64,000 bases of DNA from an uncultured Eggerthella sp. GTDB lineage: Bacteria > Actinomycetota > Coriobacteriia > Coriobacteriales > Eggerthellaceae. The position numbers and the translations under genes are program-made. The stretch covers positions 260,239 to 324,238 of the forward strand of contig UQNZ01000001.1 of assembly GCA_900542525.1 (NCBI GenBank), read 5' to 3'. The notes below the pieces were generated by a model. That model ran no database searches. It had not been told where the DNA came from and saw nothing but the letters and a program-made list of their open reading frames with translations. Shown here in pieces: positions 37,580 through 45,033 of the stretch; position 1 is the stretch's first letter; each line of letters starts with the position of its first letter.

Positions 37580-39358
37580 CTAGTCTTGCGTGATGTTGTA
37601 GCGATCGATCGCAAATTCCATTATATCTTGAAAGGCAGGTACGGTTTTTCGTTCGCCAGGCACTTCGTTCGCGCCAACGAAGCACACGAGCTTCGTCGAA
37701 GCGTCGGGTAGATAACCAACGAATGAGATATTGTACGCGTCTTTCTTATAGCCTCCGTTCGGGCTAGCGATCTCCGCCGTGCCCGTCTTGCCAGCCACAC
37801 GATAGCCCTTGATCTGAGCTTGCGTGCCCGTACCATCTTCAACGACCGCCTCGAGCATGCCATCGAGCTTATCGATCGCAGAATCGTTATCCACGATCTT
37901 CTCGGTAGGATATTCGAGCTCTTCGCCCTTCGATGGCACGTCGATCAAGAAATGCGGTTGCGCGATCGTGCCGTTATTGGCGAGCATGCCGTAGAAACGC
38001 ATGATCTGGATCGGGCTCATTTCAACGCCCTGGCCGAAACTGATGTTGTAGCCTTGCACCTCGGTCCATTTATCGCGCGGTGCTAAGTAGCCATTCACTG
38101 CACCCGGATAATCGATCTTCGTGTCTTCGACGATTCGATACTTCTGCAAGTATTCATAGAACTTCGAGAAGGTGAGTTCTCTCGCAATCAGCGACATGCC
38201 GATATTCGACGAATCAGCCATGATGGTGGTTGCGGTCATATCCTCATCGGCGCGTTCGTGCGAGTCGGTGATCTTGTGATCCCCTACCTCAAGAACAGCA
38301 GGGCAGAAGTAGCTCTTGTCGGGCTCCACCGTTCCTTCTTCAAGAGCCGCGAGCATCGTGATCGCCTTGAACACCGAACCTGGCTCATAATGCAGCGAGA
38401 TGCCAGAAAGGTTCGTTGCGCCTTCTTTCACCGAAGACAAATCGGTGATGTCGAAGGTAGGCGCTGAAGCACACGCGAGCATCTCGCCCGTCTCGGCATT
38501 CATAACTGCACCGAATCCCGTTTTGCCGCCAACCTCATCAGTTCGTTTGACCACTGCTTTTTCAACGCGCTCTTGCAGCTCGACATCGATCGAGATAACG
38601 ATGTCCTGGCCGTTTACCACCTCAGCTTCGATCTTCGTTGCACCAGGAACCGGCACACCTTCCTTGCTGTACATGGTGGTCTTCTTGCCCGGCGTTCCAC
38701 CGAGAATATTGTTGTAGTAGAGCTCAAGGCCCGATATCGGCTGACCTTCGTTATTCACCACGCCGATAAGCTGGCTGGCGATCGAGCCGCACGGATAGAT
38801 GCGCTTATTGGTCTTTTCGTAGTCGAAGCCATCGATCCCGAGATCCTTCACTGCTTCAAGCTGCTTTTCATCCGCCCCTTTGAACAAGTAGACGAAATTG
38901 GTATCCTGCTCGATCTTCTCGCGGTATTCAGAGGCGTTCCCACCGCATGACTGCACCAACGCACTTACAAGCCTATCGATCTGTTCAGGATCTTGCAGTT
39001 TATGCGGATGGCAGAAGAAATTGTATGCATCGACCGTAGTCGCGAGCACCACGCCATTACGGTCGTAGATCGTTCCACGACGCGGTTCGACATCAACCGT
39101 AACCGTGCGCTGTGAATCGCTGGCGTGCTCGATGGCGTGCGCATCGATGATCTGCACCCACACTAAACGTCCGAACACGACGATCGCGATCGCAAGAACG
39201 ATCACGAGTAAGATGCTCAAGCGATGCGGACTTGTCTCAAATGTGGCCGCAGCATGCGTTGTGTACGAAGATGGCGCAGGCGTCTTAGCCTTACGCCGCG
39301 AGCGAGGCGAGGTGTTACGAGAAGGTTTTCCCGAACGGGGATTCTTCGAATACGGCAT
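37580..39358 (-). CDS. ftsI: Septal peptidoglycan transpeptidase (FtsI/PBP class B)
   Basis: A 592-residue class B penicillin-binding protein. A basic N-terminus (~45 residues) precedes one membrane helix (LSILLVIVLAIAIVVFGRLV), a dimerisation domain (PRRGTIYDRNGVVLA) and the transpeptidase domain. The active-site triad is EPGSVFKAI (SxxK), DSSNIGMSL (SxN) and AGKTGTAE (KTG). It cross-links septal peptidoglycan with FtsW. It lies between the ftsL-like gene and murE, the classic position. Confidence 0.96.
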   Translation of the reverse strand: MPYSKNPRSGKPSRNTSPRSRRKAKTPAPSSYTTHAAATFETSPHRLSILLVIVLAIAIVVFGRLVWVQIIDAHAIEHASDSQRTVTVDVEPRRGTIYDRNGVVLATTVDAYNFFCHPHKLQDPEQIDRLVSALVQSCGGNASEYREKIEQDTNFVYLFKGADEKQLEAVKDLGIDGFDYEKTNKRIYPCGSIASQLIGVVNNEGQPISGLELYYNNILGGTPGKKTTMYSKEGVPVPGATKIEAEVVNGQDIVISIDVELQERVEKAVVKRTDEVGGKTGFGAVMNAETGEMLACASAPTFDITDLSSVKEGATNLSGISLHYEPGSVFKAITMLAALEEGTVEPDKSYFCPAVLEVGDHKITDSHERADEDMTATTIMADSSNIGMSLIARELTFSKFYEYLQKYRIVEDTKIDYPGAVNGYLAPRDKWTEVQGYNISFGQGVEMSPIQIMRFYGMLANNGTIAQPHFLIDVPSKGEELEYPTEKIVDNDSAIDKLDGMLEAVVEDGTGTQAQIKGYRVAGKTGTAEIASPNGGYKKDAYNISFVGYLPDASTKLVCFVGANEVPGERKTVPAFQDIMEFAIDRYNITQD

Positions 39359-39363
39359 AGGAC

Positions 39364-39843
39364 CTACTCCAATGCGGCAACAGCTGCGATGCTTTCCGTA
39401 AGAGAGATATTGCCACTCGCATCGAAGGCCACCACATCGGGTTCGAGCGTGATCGTTGAAGCAGTTGCAGGAGCTGCCATCTTAAGCTGATCAGCAGCGA
39501 TGGTGCGTAGATTGCTCGGTGATGCGATAAGGCTCTTCTGAACAGCAAGCGATTGACCATCGGAGCGCATGGTTGCGATCTCTGAGCGTAACTCGCTTGA
39601 AGCGGATGCTGCGCTATACGCCGCCGAAGCAAGTCCAACCTGAATGAAGCCGATGCAAAGCACCACCGCCAAAAAGGCAACGATCACTTTAACAACAAGA
39701 ACATGGAAGTCGGTAAGGCCATGTTGGATTTCATGTTTACGCCCAGGTACAACACGAACGGGAGGCTGCTGGTGTTCACGCACCGGGCTTTGCACGGCAG
39801 TATCATAGCGATATGCAGGTGCTCCTGCCACAGTTCTCACCAA
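39364..39843 (-). CDS. ftsL: FtsL-like division protein
   Basis: A 159-residue protein with little sequence identity visible but FtsL topology. A ~48-residue cytoplasmic part is followed by one membrane helix (VLVVKVIVAFLAVVLCIGFIQ), then a short alpha-helical, coiled-coil-like stretch rich in Ala and Ser, and an extracellular tail. FtsL proteins diverge fast and are recognised mainly by position between rsmH and ftsI, as here. In the divisome they pair with FtsB/DivIC and FtsQ. The function call rests on context and topology. Confidence 0.75.
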   Translation of the reverse strand: MVRTVAGAPAYRYDTAVQSPVREHQQPPVRVVPGRKHEIQHGLTDFHVLVVKVIVAFLAVVLCIGFIQVGLASAAYSAASASSELRSEIATMRSDGQSLAVQKSLIASPSNLRTIAADQLKMAAPATASTITLEPDVVAFDASGNISLTESIAAVAALE

Positions 39844-39900
39844 CCTTTCGGCACTTTATCTCTAAAGAGTGAACGCGCAGGATGTGAGTGAACTGCGTGC

Positions 39901-40872
39901 TCAAGAGGATAATTCATCAAGGCGCTTTGCGATGCGCAGCTTCGCACTTCTGCTTCGGGGATTACGGGCAACCTCTTCAGCGTTCGGCACGATGGGCTTA
40001 CGGGTGACGATTTCGAGTATCGGCTTGTTTCCACACACGCAAACGGGTAGATCGGGCGGACAGGTGCAACCTTTGGCGTACTCTTTGAAAGTGTCTTTGA
40101 CGATGCGATCTTCAAGCGAGTGATAGCTGATGACCGCAATGCGTCCCCCTGGAGCAAGCCAACGGATCGCCGCTTCTAATCCACTACGGAGCATATCGAG
40201 CTCCCCGTTCACTTCGATGCGCAACGCTTGGAACGTTCGTTTCGCCGGATGCCCACCACTCCTTCTGGCAGAAGCGGGTATCGCAGCCTTGATGACCTCA
40301 ACAAGCTGCTGACTTTCTGTGATAGGCGCCTTTTCGCGGGTTTTCACAATAAATTCCGCGATGCGGTTAGCCCATTTCTCGTCTGAATATGACCGGATGA
40401 TCCGAGCGAGATCTGTTGCGTTTTTGGTGTTGATGATCTCTGCTGCGGTTATGGTGTGTTTACTCGGATTCATCCGCATATCGAGTGGGCCATTTTCCTT
40501 AAAGGAAAAGCCGCGAGAAGGCGTATCGATCTGCACAGAAGAAACGCCGATATCGAAGAGGATCGCATCGATCTGTGGAACTTCCGCTTCGACCAACAAT
40601 TCGTCGAGCATGCCGAAGTTCCCGTATAAGACATCGATTTCTGGGCGTATCTCGTCTGACAGTGCAAAAAGCCGTGCAGTTGCTGCATCGAGTGCTACCT
40701 GATCTTGATCGATGCCGATGAGATGACCGGTTGTTCCGATCAACTTGGCTGCTTCGAGCGAATGCCCCGCACCACCAAGCGTCGCATCGACAAAGGTTTT
40801 GCCCGCTGAAAGCGCTAAACCGGAGAGGCATTCATCGAGCAGAACAGGTATATGCCGATATTCGTTTGTCAC
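39901..40872 (-). CDS. rsmH: 16S rRNA (cytosine1402-N4)-methyltransferase
   Basis: A 323-residue RsmH (MraW). It begins HIPVLLDECLSGLALSAGKTFVDATLGGAGHS (SAM-binding loop) and contains LFDIGVSSVQIDTPSRGFSF, PLDMRMN, RIAEFIVKTREK, FQALRIEVNGEL and the closing VISYHSLEDRIVK. It N4-methylates C1402 in the ribosomal decoding centre. It lies 10 bases after mraZ, the standard order at the head of dcw clusters. Confidence 0.97.
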   Translation of the reverse strand: MTNEYRHIPVLLDECLSGLALSAGKTFVDATLGGAGHSLEAAKLIGTTGHLIGIDQDQVALDAATARLFALSDEIRPEIDVLYGNFGMLDELLVEAEVPQIDAILFDIGVSSVQIDTPSRGFSFKENGPLDMRMNPSKHTITAAEIINTKNATDLARIIRSYSDEKWANRIAEFIVKTREKAPITESQQLVEVIKAAIPASARRSGGHPAKRTFQALRIEVNGELDMLRSGLEAAIRWLAPGGRIAVISYHSLEDRIVKDTFKEYAKGCTCPPDLPVCVCGNKPILEIVTRKPIVPNAEEVARNPRSRSAKLRIAKRLDELSS

Positions 40873-40882
40873 AGTGCAAGCT

Positions 40883-41314
40883 CTAGGATTCGCTCATCAG
40901 CGATGCCAGATCGACAGAGCCGACGAAATCATCCCAACGCTTCGCGTCCCAGATCTCAAAATGATCTTCATCACCGACGAACACCACGTCTTTGTCCAGC
41001 CCAGCGATCTCACGCTGAGCAGGGGTAAGGTGGATGCGGCCCGAGTTATCAATCTCGCAGTTCCTCACGCGAGAATTGAGTACCTTACGCAGAGCAGACT
41101 TGCGTTTGCTGCTGACGTCAAAACCACCTTCGCCTTCGAAGAGTCCTTCTACCCAATTCGAATAGTCATCCACTTCAAAGACATACAGACATTGGTTTTC
41201 CGGATCAGGAGTGATCCTGAGATCCTGTGAGAGCACTTTCCTGAAAGACGAAGGAAGCGACAAACGTCCCTTGGCATCCATCTTGTGACGGTATTCGCCT
41301 AAGAGTTCGCTCAC
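40883..41314 (-). CDS. mraZ: Transcriptional regulator MraZ
   Basis: A ~143-residue protein with two AbrB-like swapped-hairpin domains. LLGEYRHKMDAKGRLSLPSSFRK opens domain 1 and NCEIDNSGRIHLTPAQREIAGL opens domain 2. MraZ forms rings that bind direct repeats in its own promoter and represses the dcw cluster. I place the start at the GTG 41314, next to GAGAGGAGG, because the longer frame to 41404 runs through the promoter. Operator-like repeats lie upstream at 41401-41430. Confidence 0.93.
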   Translation of the reverse strand: MSELLGEYRHKMDAKGRLSLPSSFRKVLSQDLRITPDPENQCLYVFEVDDYSNWVEGLFEGEGGFDVSSKRKSALRKVLNSRVRNCEIDNSGRIHLTPAQREIAGLDKDVVFVGDEDHFEIWDAKRWDDFVGSVDLASLMSES

Positions 41315-41352
41315 TCCTCCTCCTCTCAAAATAAGACTCTCCGCTGCAATGT

Positions 41353-41381
41353 ATTTTAAGTCCATCGACCCCACATTGCAA
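41353..41381 (-). promoter_or_regulatory. Promoter of the mraZ/dcw operon
   Basis: On the minus strand: TTGCAA (41376-41381), exactly 17 bases, TAAAAT (41353-41358). Transcription would begin near 41346, about 30 bases before the mraZ GTG. The spacing is ideal for a sigma-70-type promoter. Confidence 0.75.
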
Positions 41382-41400
41382 CACAAAATGCATTTTTGCC

Positions 41401-41430
41401 CCACTTTGTTCCCACTTTCACCACCACTTT
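41401..41430 (-). promoter_or_regulatory. MraZ-type operator repeats
   Basis: Three direct repeats of AAAGTGG on the minus strand, at 41424-41430, 41412-41418 and 41401-41407, spaced 12 and 11 bases apart (about one helical turn). They lie just upstream of the -35 box. MraZ is known to bind tandem GTGG-containing repeats in its own promoter, so these are probable autoregulatory sites. Confidence 0.7.
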
Positions 41431-41553
41431 TAGCGCGAGAAACGAACTTGGCACTATATGTTGTGGTTTGCTATTTCTTTTTTGCCTAGATTTTGTTATG
41501 CCGCTGGTGGAGCAAAGTGGAGCATTTTTTGTGAGAAATATGCGCGACAACGA

Positions 41554-41569
41554 TTTTTCGCGCGAAAAA
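41554..41569. repeat. 16-bp perfect palindrome TTTTTCGCGCGAAAAA
   Basis: The sequence is its own complement over 16 bases in the gap between mraZ and the first structured RNA copy. It could be an operator for a dimeric regulator or part of a promoter for the plus-strand RNA. No function is assigned. Confidence 0.4.
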
Positions 41570-41649
41570 CCACGCTGATCGATACAATTTCAGCCCAAAA
41601 GGGATCAAGGTGGAGCACCCGCCCATCTCGACCAGTGAATCACTTAAGA

Positions 41650-41808
41650 CAAGCAGCTGTGCCCATGAGGTACTTGGATTACTCCGAGTCCGCACTCTTA
41701 AATAGTATTAGGTTGTCCGAAGCAACGAAACGCATGAGCTTGCCGGTTTACACGGCAAGCGAACAGCGAAAGTGAGTAATTACAAGTGCCTCGTGGGCAT
41801 GCTGCTTG
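41650..41808 (+). ncRNA. Structured RNA candidate, copy A (159 nt)
   Basis: This element is a direct repeat of 44597-44754. It folds into an outer stem CAAGCAGC/GCTGCTTG, a continuous 16-bp helix (41661-41676 with 41783-41798), a 5-bp ATTAC/GTAAT extension and an internal hairpin GCTTGCCG/CGGCAAGC (41738-41760). Compared with copy B, paired positions change together (A-T to G-C in the long helix, G-C to T-A at the hairpin top), which supports a selected RNA structure. The best-conserved part is the core running into GCATGAGCTTGCC. GAA and GAAA loops suggest the plus strand is the RNA strand. A 36-codon frame (41665-41775) also crosses it. I do not recognise a known RNA family. Confidence 0.7.
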
Positions 41809-41850
41809 CCGGAGAACCTACCGCGCCCTTCGGCCTACCCCTACTCTCGA

Positions 41851-43455
41851 CTAGCGGTGCAGGAGTTTGCTCTTGAGCTTGCCTAAGATCGAACCGAGCA
41901 GCTGGTATTCAGGAACACGCAGCACCTTACAAAGCCCGAATGAGATGACCAGCCCTAAGATGCCACAAACGCACACGATCGCAACCGCTTCGAAAATAGC
42001 TGCTGCTCCCCCCAGAGGGAATGCGTTGAGCACGCCTTGCGATACGAAGAACACCACTACACCTGCGATAATGCTCGCAATGAGCGTCTTCACGAACATG
42101 CTCGCGATACGCTTGTTGCCATACGAACCAACCTTGCTGCGCACGATCAGCGAGCACACCACGAACATAACACCGTAGAAGAAGAAGTCCGTTACGGGAA
42201 TACCCACCAGCCCAACCGACCCAGAACACAGATACCAGTAGAAGAAGACCTGCACGAAACGCAACGCGAAATCTACGAGTGCGAACTGAACGAACTTGCG
42301 CATGGCGGCGAACACACGATACATATACATATAGCCTGCATAGAATGGCAAGCTGAGCGTCCAGAACATAAGGATGATACCAACGCTTTGCGTATCTTCA
42401 GCGGAGAACGCGCCCGCTTGGAACATCTGCATGAGCGGGAAAGCCAGCGAACAGACCATAGCTGCGAGCGGGATCATGAGGAAGAACGTATTGCGCAAAC
42501 CACTCGAAACATAGCGACGGAAACCCGACCAATCGCTACGCGCTGCGCAATCTGATAGTTCGGTCAAAAGCGTGGTACCAAGCGACACCGCGATAACACC
42601 ATAGGGCAACTGGTACCACATCCAAGCGTAATTCAACGTGGAAGGACCATTCGGCGTTGCCTGGAGCGCGAAGGCATTCTTGCAAGAGAACGTGATCATC
42701 GTGCCTGCAATGTAGAGAAACATCGGTGCAGCTACCTTCAGCGCCTCGACCAACATGGGGTCACGCAAATTCACGTACGCGCGTAAACGCACACCACGTT
42801 TTATGAGCGCTGGAATCTGAGCGCCAAACTGCACGAGCACACCAAGCGATGTTCCCACCGCCAGCCACCACATAGCAAAGGTCGGATTCCATGAAGAAAG
42901 CGGCACGAATCCGAACATCGTCACGATCACTACAAGGTTATTGAGCACGGGCGCAAGCGAAGGTGCCAAATACGATCGCTCCGCATTCAGAATGCCAGTT
43001 ATCACCGCACCCAACCCATACAACAAGATCTGCACGGCGAACACGCGGAAGAAGAAGATCGCCATCTCCTTTGCCGCTGGATCTCCCCCAGCGAACGTTT
43101 GTGTCTCGATGACTTGCGCAGAGAAGATCGAACAGACAAGCGCCAGAAGTCCGAGCACGATCGTAGTGAGCGTGAGGATGTTGGAGGCGAACGTCTGCGC
43201 CCCGCTATCGCCGTTCTTTTCCTTCTGCAGCAGATAAAGCGGTAAGAATGCCGTGGCCAAGATACCAGTTGCGGCAAGTTCATAGATCATGGCTGGCATG
43301 TTGTAGGCAATGTTATATGCCGAAGCCAGAACCGTATTGCCCAACGCGAACGCCATAGCCCACGTGCGCACCAATCCGGTTACACGCGAGGTGAGCGTTG
43401 CCAGCGTGATCAGACTGGTGTTCTTGATGATATTCGAACTTGAATCGTTTGCCAC
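41851..43455 (-). CDS. murJ: Lipid II flippase MurJ (MviN family)
   Basis: A ~534-residue MOP-superfamily membrane protein with about 14 helices. SLITLATLTSRVTGLVRTWAMAFALGNT begins helix 1, and the PMLVEALKVAAPMFLY region begins the second lobe. MurJ moves lipid II across the membrane after MurG. The GTG at 43455 (VANDSSSN) has AGAGGA 5-6 bases upstream; the frame opens from a TTG at 43491 that lies in the promoter. It is transcribed away from nadK and ends ~40 bases from structured RNA copy A. Confidence 0.94.
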   Translation of the reverse strand: MANDSSSNIIKNTSLITLATLTSRVTGLVRTWAMAFALGNTVLASAYNIAYNMPAMIYELAATGILATAFLPLYLLQKEKNGDSGAQTFASNILTLTTIVLGLLALVCSIFSAQVIETQTFAGGDPAAKEMAIFFFRVFAVQILLYGLGAVITGILNAERSYLAPSLAPVLNNLVVIVTMFGFVPLSSWNPTFAMWWLAVGTSLGVLVQFGAQIPALIKRGVRLRAYVNLRDPMLVEALKVAAPMFLYIAGTMITFSCKNAFALQATPNGPSTLNYAWMWYQLPYGVIAVSLGTTLLTELSDCAARSDWSGFRRYVSSGLRNTFFLMIPLAAMVCSLAFPLMQMFQAGAFSAEDTQSVGIILMFWTLSLPFYAGYMYMYRVFAAMRKFVQFALVDFALRFVQVFFYWYLCSGSVGLVGIPVTDFFFYGVMFVVCSLIVRSKVGSYGNKRIASMFVKTLIASIIAGVVVFFVSQGVLNAFPLGGAAAIFEAVAIVCVCGILGLVISFGLCKVLRVPEYQLLGSILGKLKSKLLHR

Positions 43456-43473
43456 GGGTCCTCTTTGTGCGAC

Positions 43474-43479
43474 TATAAT
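43474..43479 (+). promoter_or_regulatory. Possible nadK -10 box
   Basis: TATAAT in the 70-base divergent gap between murJ and nadK, 46 bases before the nadK ATG. The only -35 candidate, TTGCCA at 43449-43454, is 19 bases away, so the assignment is tentative. Confidence 0.4.
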
Positions 43480-43525
43480 GAGTAGACTCAATCAACCATA
43501 GTAAGGGAAGCTCAAGGGAAGCCAC

Positions 43526-44563
43526 ATGCGTGTTCTGATCGTTCGCAATAACTACAATCCAAAAGCGCTCGAAGCATCCCTATTGCTCGAAGCGTTCTTC
43601 GATAAGCAGCATATCGACTATCAGACCTACGATCGTGACGACCTTCGGTCGAACTGTTCTATTATCGACCAATTCCCTCCCAGTGAAGAACCAGCTTTCA
43701 ATTTAGCGGTTGTTTTAGGGGGCGATGGCACGATTCTGTGCACCGCCAACCAGATCGGCACACGCCGCATCCCCATCCTTGGCGTGAATTTCGGGCACCT
43801 CGGCTTCATGGCCAACCCCAACGATGAGGGCATCATCCAGATCGTGAGCGAGGCACTCGCCGGCGAAGTATCCTATGAAGCACGCACCAACCTGCAAGTG
43901 GAAGTCTATTGCGAAGACAACCTCAATGAAGCCGCAACAAAGCAAGATAGGTTCGAGATCCATCCGCTCATCCATGAGAAGACGACAGCTCCCTCGGCTG
44001 AGGGCACCGATTCATCAACTCATTCCACCTTTGTTGACAAGTGCACCAAGAACGAAGGTTCTTGCGATCGCCATACCGCGGATCCTATCCTCAAAGGCGA
44101 AGGCGATCCGCAGCGCTTCTTTGCTCTTAACGAAATGGTCATCGCGCGAGGCGACCAAGGCCGCATGATCGGATTCAGCTACAGCGTTTCCGATTCGCTC
44201 ATCGCCAATATGCGCAGCGATGGACTTATCGTAGCTTCCGCCACGGGCTCTACTGGTTACGCACTTTCCGTGGGCGGACCACTCGTTGACCCAGGCTACC
44301 AGGGTTTGGTCGTTGCGCCCATCGCGCCACACACGCTTCAATCGCGCGCACTGCTCACTGGTTCGTCAGACGTGGTCGAGATCGACCTGGACAGTTCGAC
44401 AGCAAGCCGTGCTGCTACACTGTTCATCGACGGCGAGCGCATCACCTTCGACTCCCCCATTCGCAAGATCGTCGTGGCCACCGGCGAAGAACCCACGCTC
44501 CTCTTGCGTTACCAGGCAAAATCCTTCTACGATTACGCCGCCGAAACCTTCTTCAAGCAATAA
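43526..44563 (+). CDS. nadK: NAD kinase with a hydrophilic insertion
   Basis: A 345-residue ATP-NAD kinase making NADP. VVLGGDGTI (63-70) is the catalytic GGDG motif; GVNFGHLGFMA (~86-96), FFALNEMVIARGDQGRM and VASATGSTGYALSVGGPLVDP follow. AAGGGAAG precedes the ATG. Between the strand ending EVYCEDN and FFALNEM lie ~65 residues (~131-197) rich in Thr, Ser, Glu and Lys; the usual family has ~10-15 there. The frame is unbroken, so the insertion is probably a surface loop. It diverges from murJ and is followed by structured RNA copy B. Confidence 0.95.
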   Translation: MRVLIVRNNYNPKALEASLLLEAFFDKQHIDYQTYDRDDLRSNCSIIDQFPPSEEPAFNLAVVLGGDGTILCTANQIGTRRIPILGVNFGHLGFMANPNDEGIIQIVSEALAGEVSYEARTNLQVEVYCEDNLNEAATKQDRFEIHPLIHEKTTAPSAEGTDSSTHSTFVDKCTKNEGSCDRHTADPILKGEGDPQRFFALNEMVIARGDQGRMIGFSYSVSDSLIANMRSDGLIVASATGSTGYALSVGGPLVDPGYQGLVVAPIAPHTLQSRALLTGSSDVVEIDLDSSTASRAATLFIDGERITFDSPIRKIVVATGEEPTLLLRYQAKSFYDYAAETFFKQ

Positions 44564-44596
44564 GATAACTCGATCAGCTGAGATACTTCTAGTCGA

Positions 44597-44754
44597 GCAA
44601 GCAGCTGAGCCCATGGGGTACTTGAATTACTCTGAGTCCGCTTACTTCAATATAAATAGGCTGTCCGAAGGAGCGAAGCGCATGAGCTTGCCTAATCAGG
44701 CAAGCGAACAGCGAAAGCGGGTAATTACAAGTGCTCCATGGGCGTGCTGCTTGC
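44597..44754 (+). ncRNA. Structured RNA candidate, copy B (158 nt)
   Basis: Direct repeat of 41650-41808, lying 34 bases after nadK. The outer stem GCAAGCAGC/GCTGCTTGC (44597-44605 with 44746-44754) encloses a continuous 16-bp helix (44609-44624 with 44728-44743), ATTAC/GTAAT, and the hairpin GCTTGCCT-AATC-AGGCAAGC (44686-44705). Changes relative to copy A mostly preserve pairing, and the internal hairpin loop differs by exactly three bases. The single-stranded core is nearly identical in both copies. It is ~280 bases before pyrG, too far and not shared by copy A, so a cis-role for pyrG is unlikely. Possible identities are a small RNA, a mobile non-coding element, or a repeat encoding a short peptide. 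Confidence 0.7.
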
Positions 44755-44796
44755 ATGGGATAGATGGGAAAAGGAGTCGAACGACCGGGTAGTTTG
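44748..44796 (+). repeat. 46-bp flank sequence shared with 14779-14824
   Basis: It runs from the closing stem of RNA copy B through GGGATAGAT, GGAAAAG and CGAACGACCGGGTAGTTTG. It is nearly identical to the minus strand at 14779-14824 and shares its CGAACGACCGG core with the thiD terminator. It is absent after copy A. The second half folds as a wobble-containing hairpin. Confidence 0.65.
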
Positions 44797-44825
44797 TCAT
44801 CCGCTTCATTTCCATTTGATTAAAA

Positions 44826-44866
44826 GCGTGTGAACGCACGTTTCGTTTTTCCTTCCACACGCATTT
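44826..44866 (+). terminator. Possible terminator between RNA copy B and pyrG
   Basis: GCGTGTG (44826-44832) pairs with CACACGC (44856-44862) around a 23-base loop, followed by ATTTTCTCC. It could end the nadK/RNA B transcript. The remaining ~165 bases before pyrG contain a TAAAAT near 44874 as a possible -10; nothing else is clear. Confidence 0.4.
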
Positions 44867-45033
44867 TCTCCTTAAAATCGAATAACGGTTGGACAGAGGT
44901 CAACCCATGGAAATCCCCTGATCGCATCCGTGCAGTTAGCCTTGAGAGCAATATTGCGCACGATCGTGCAGCAGCGGGATGCAAGCGCTAAGCCAAGCGC
45001 CATCCATGTAGGGTGTTCACCGTTAGGAGTATC

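Noticed and set aside
41650..41808. Copy A as a riboswitch for mraZ
   Set aside because: It lies on the opposite strand, and the other copy is not near a related gene, so a shared cis-regulatory role is unlikely.
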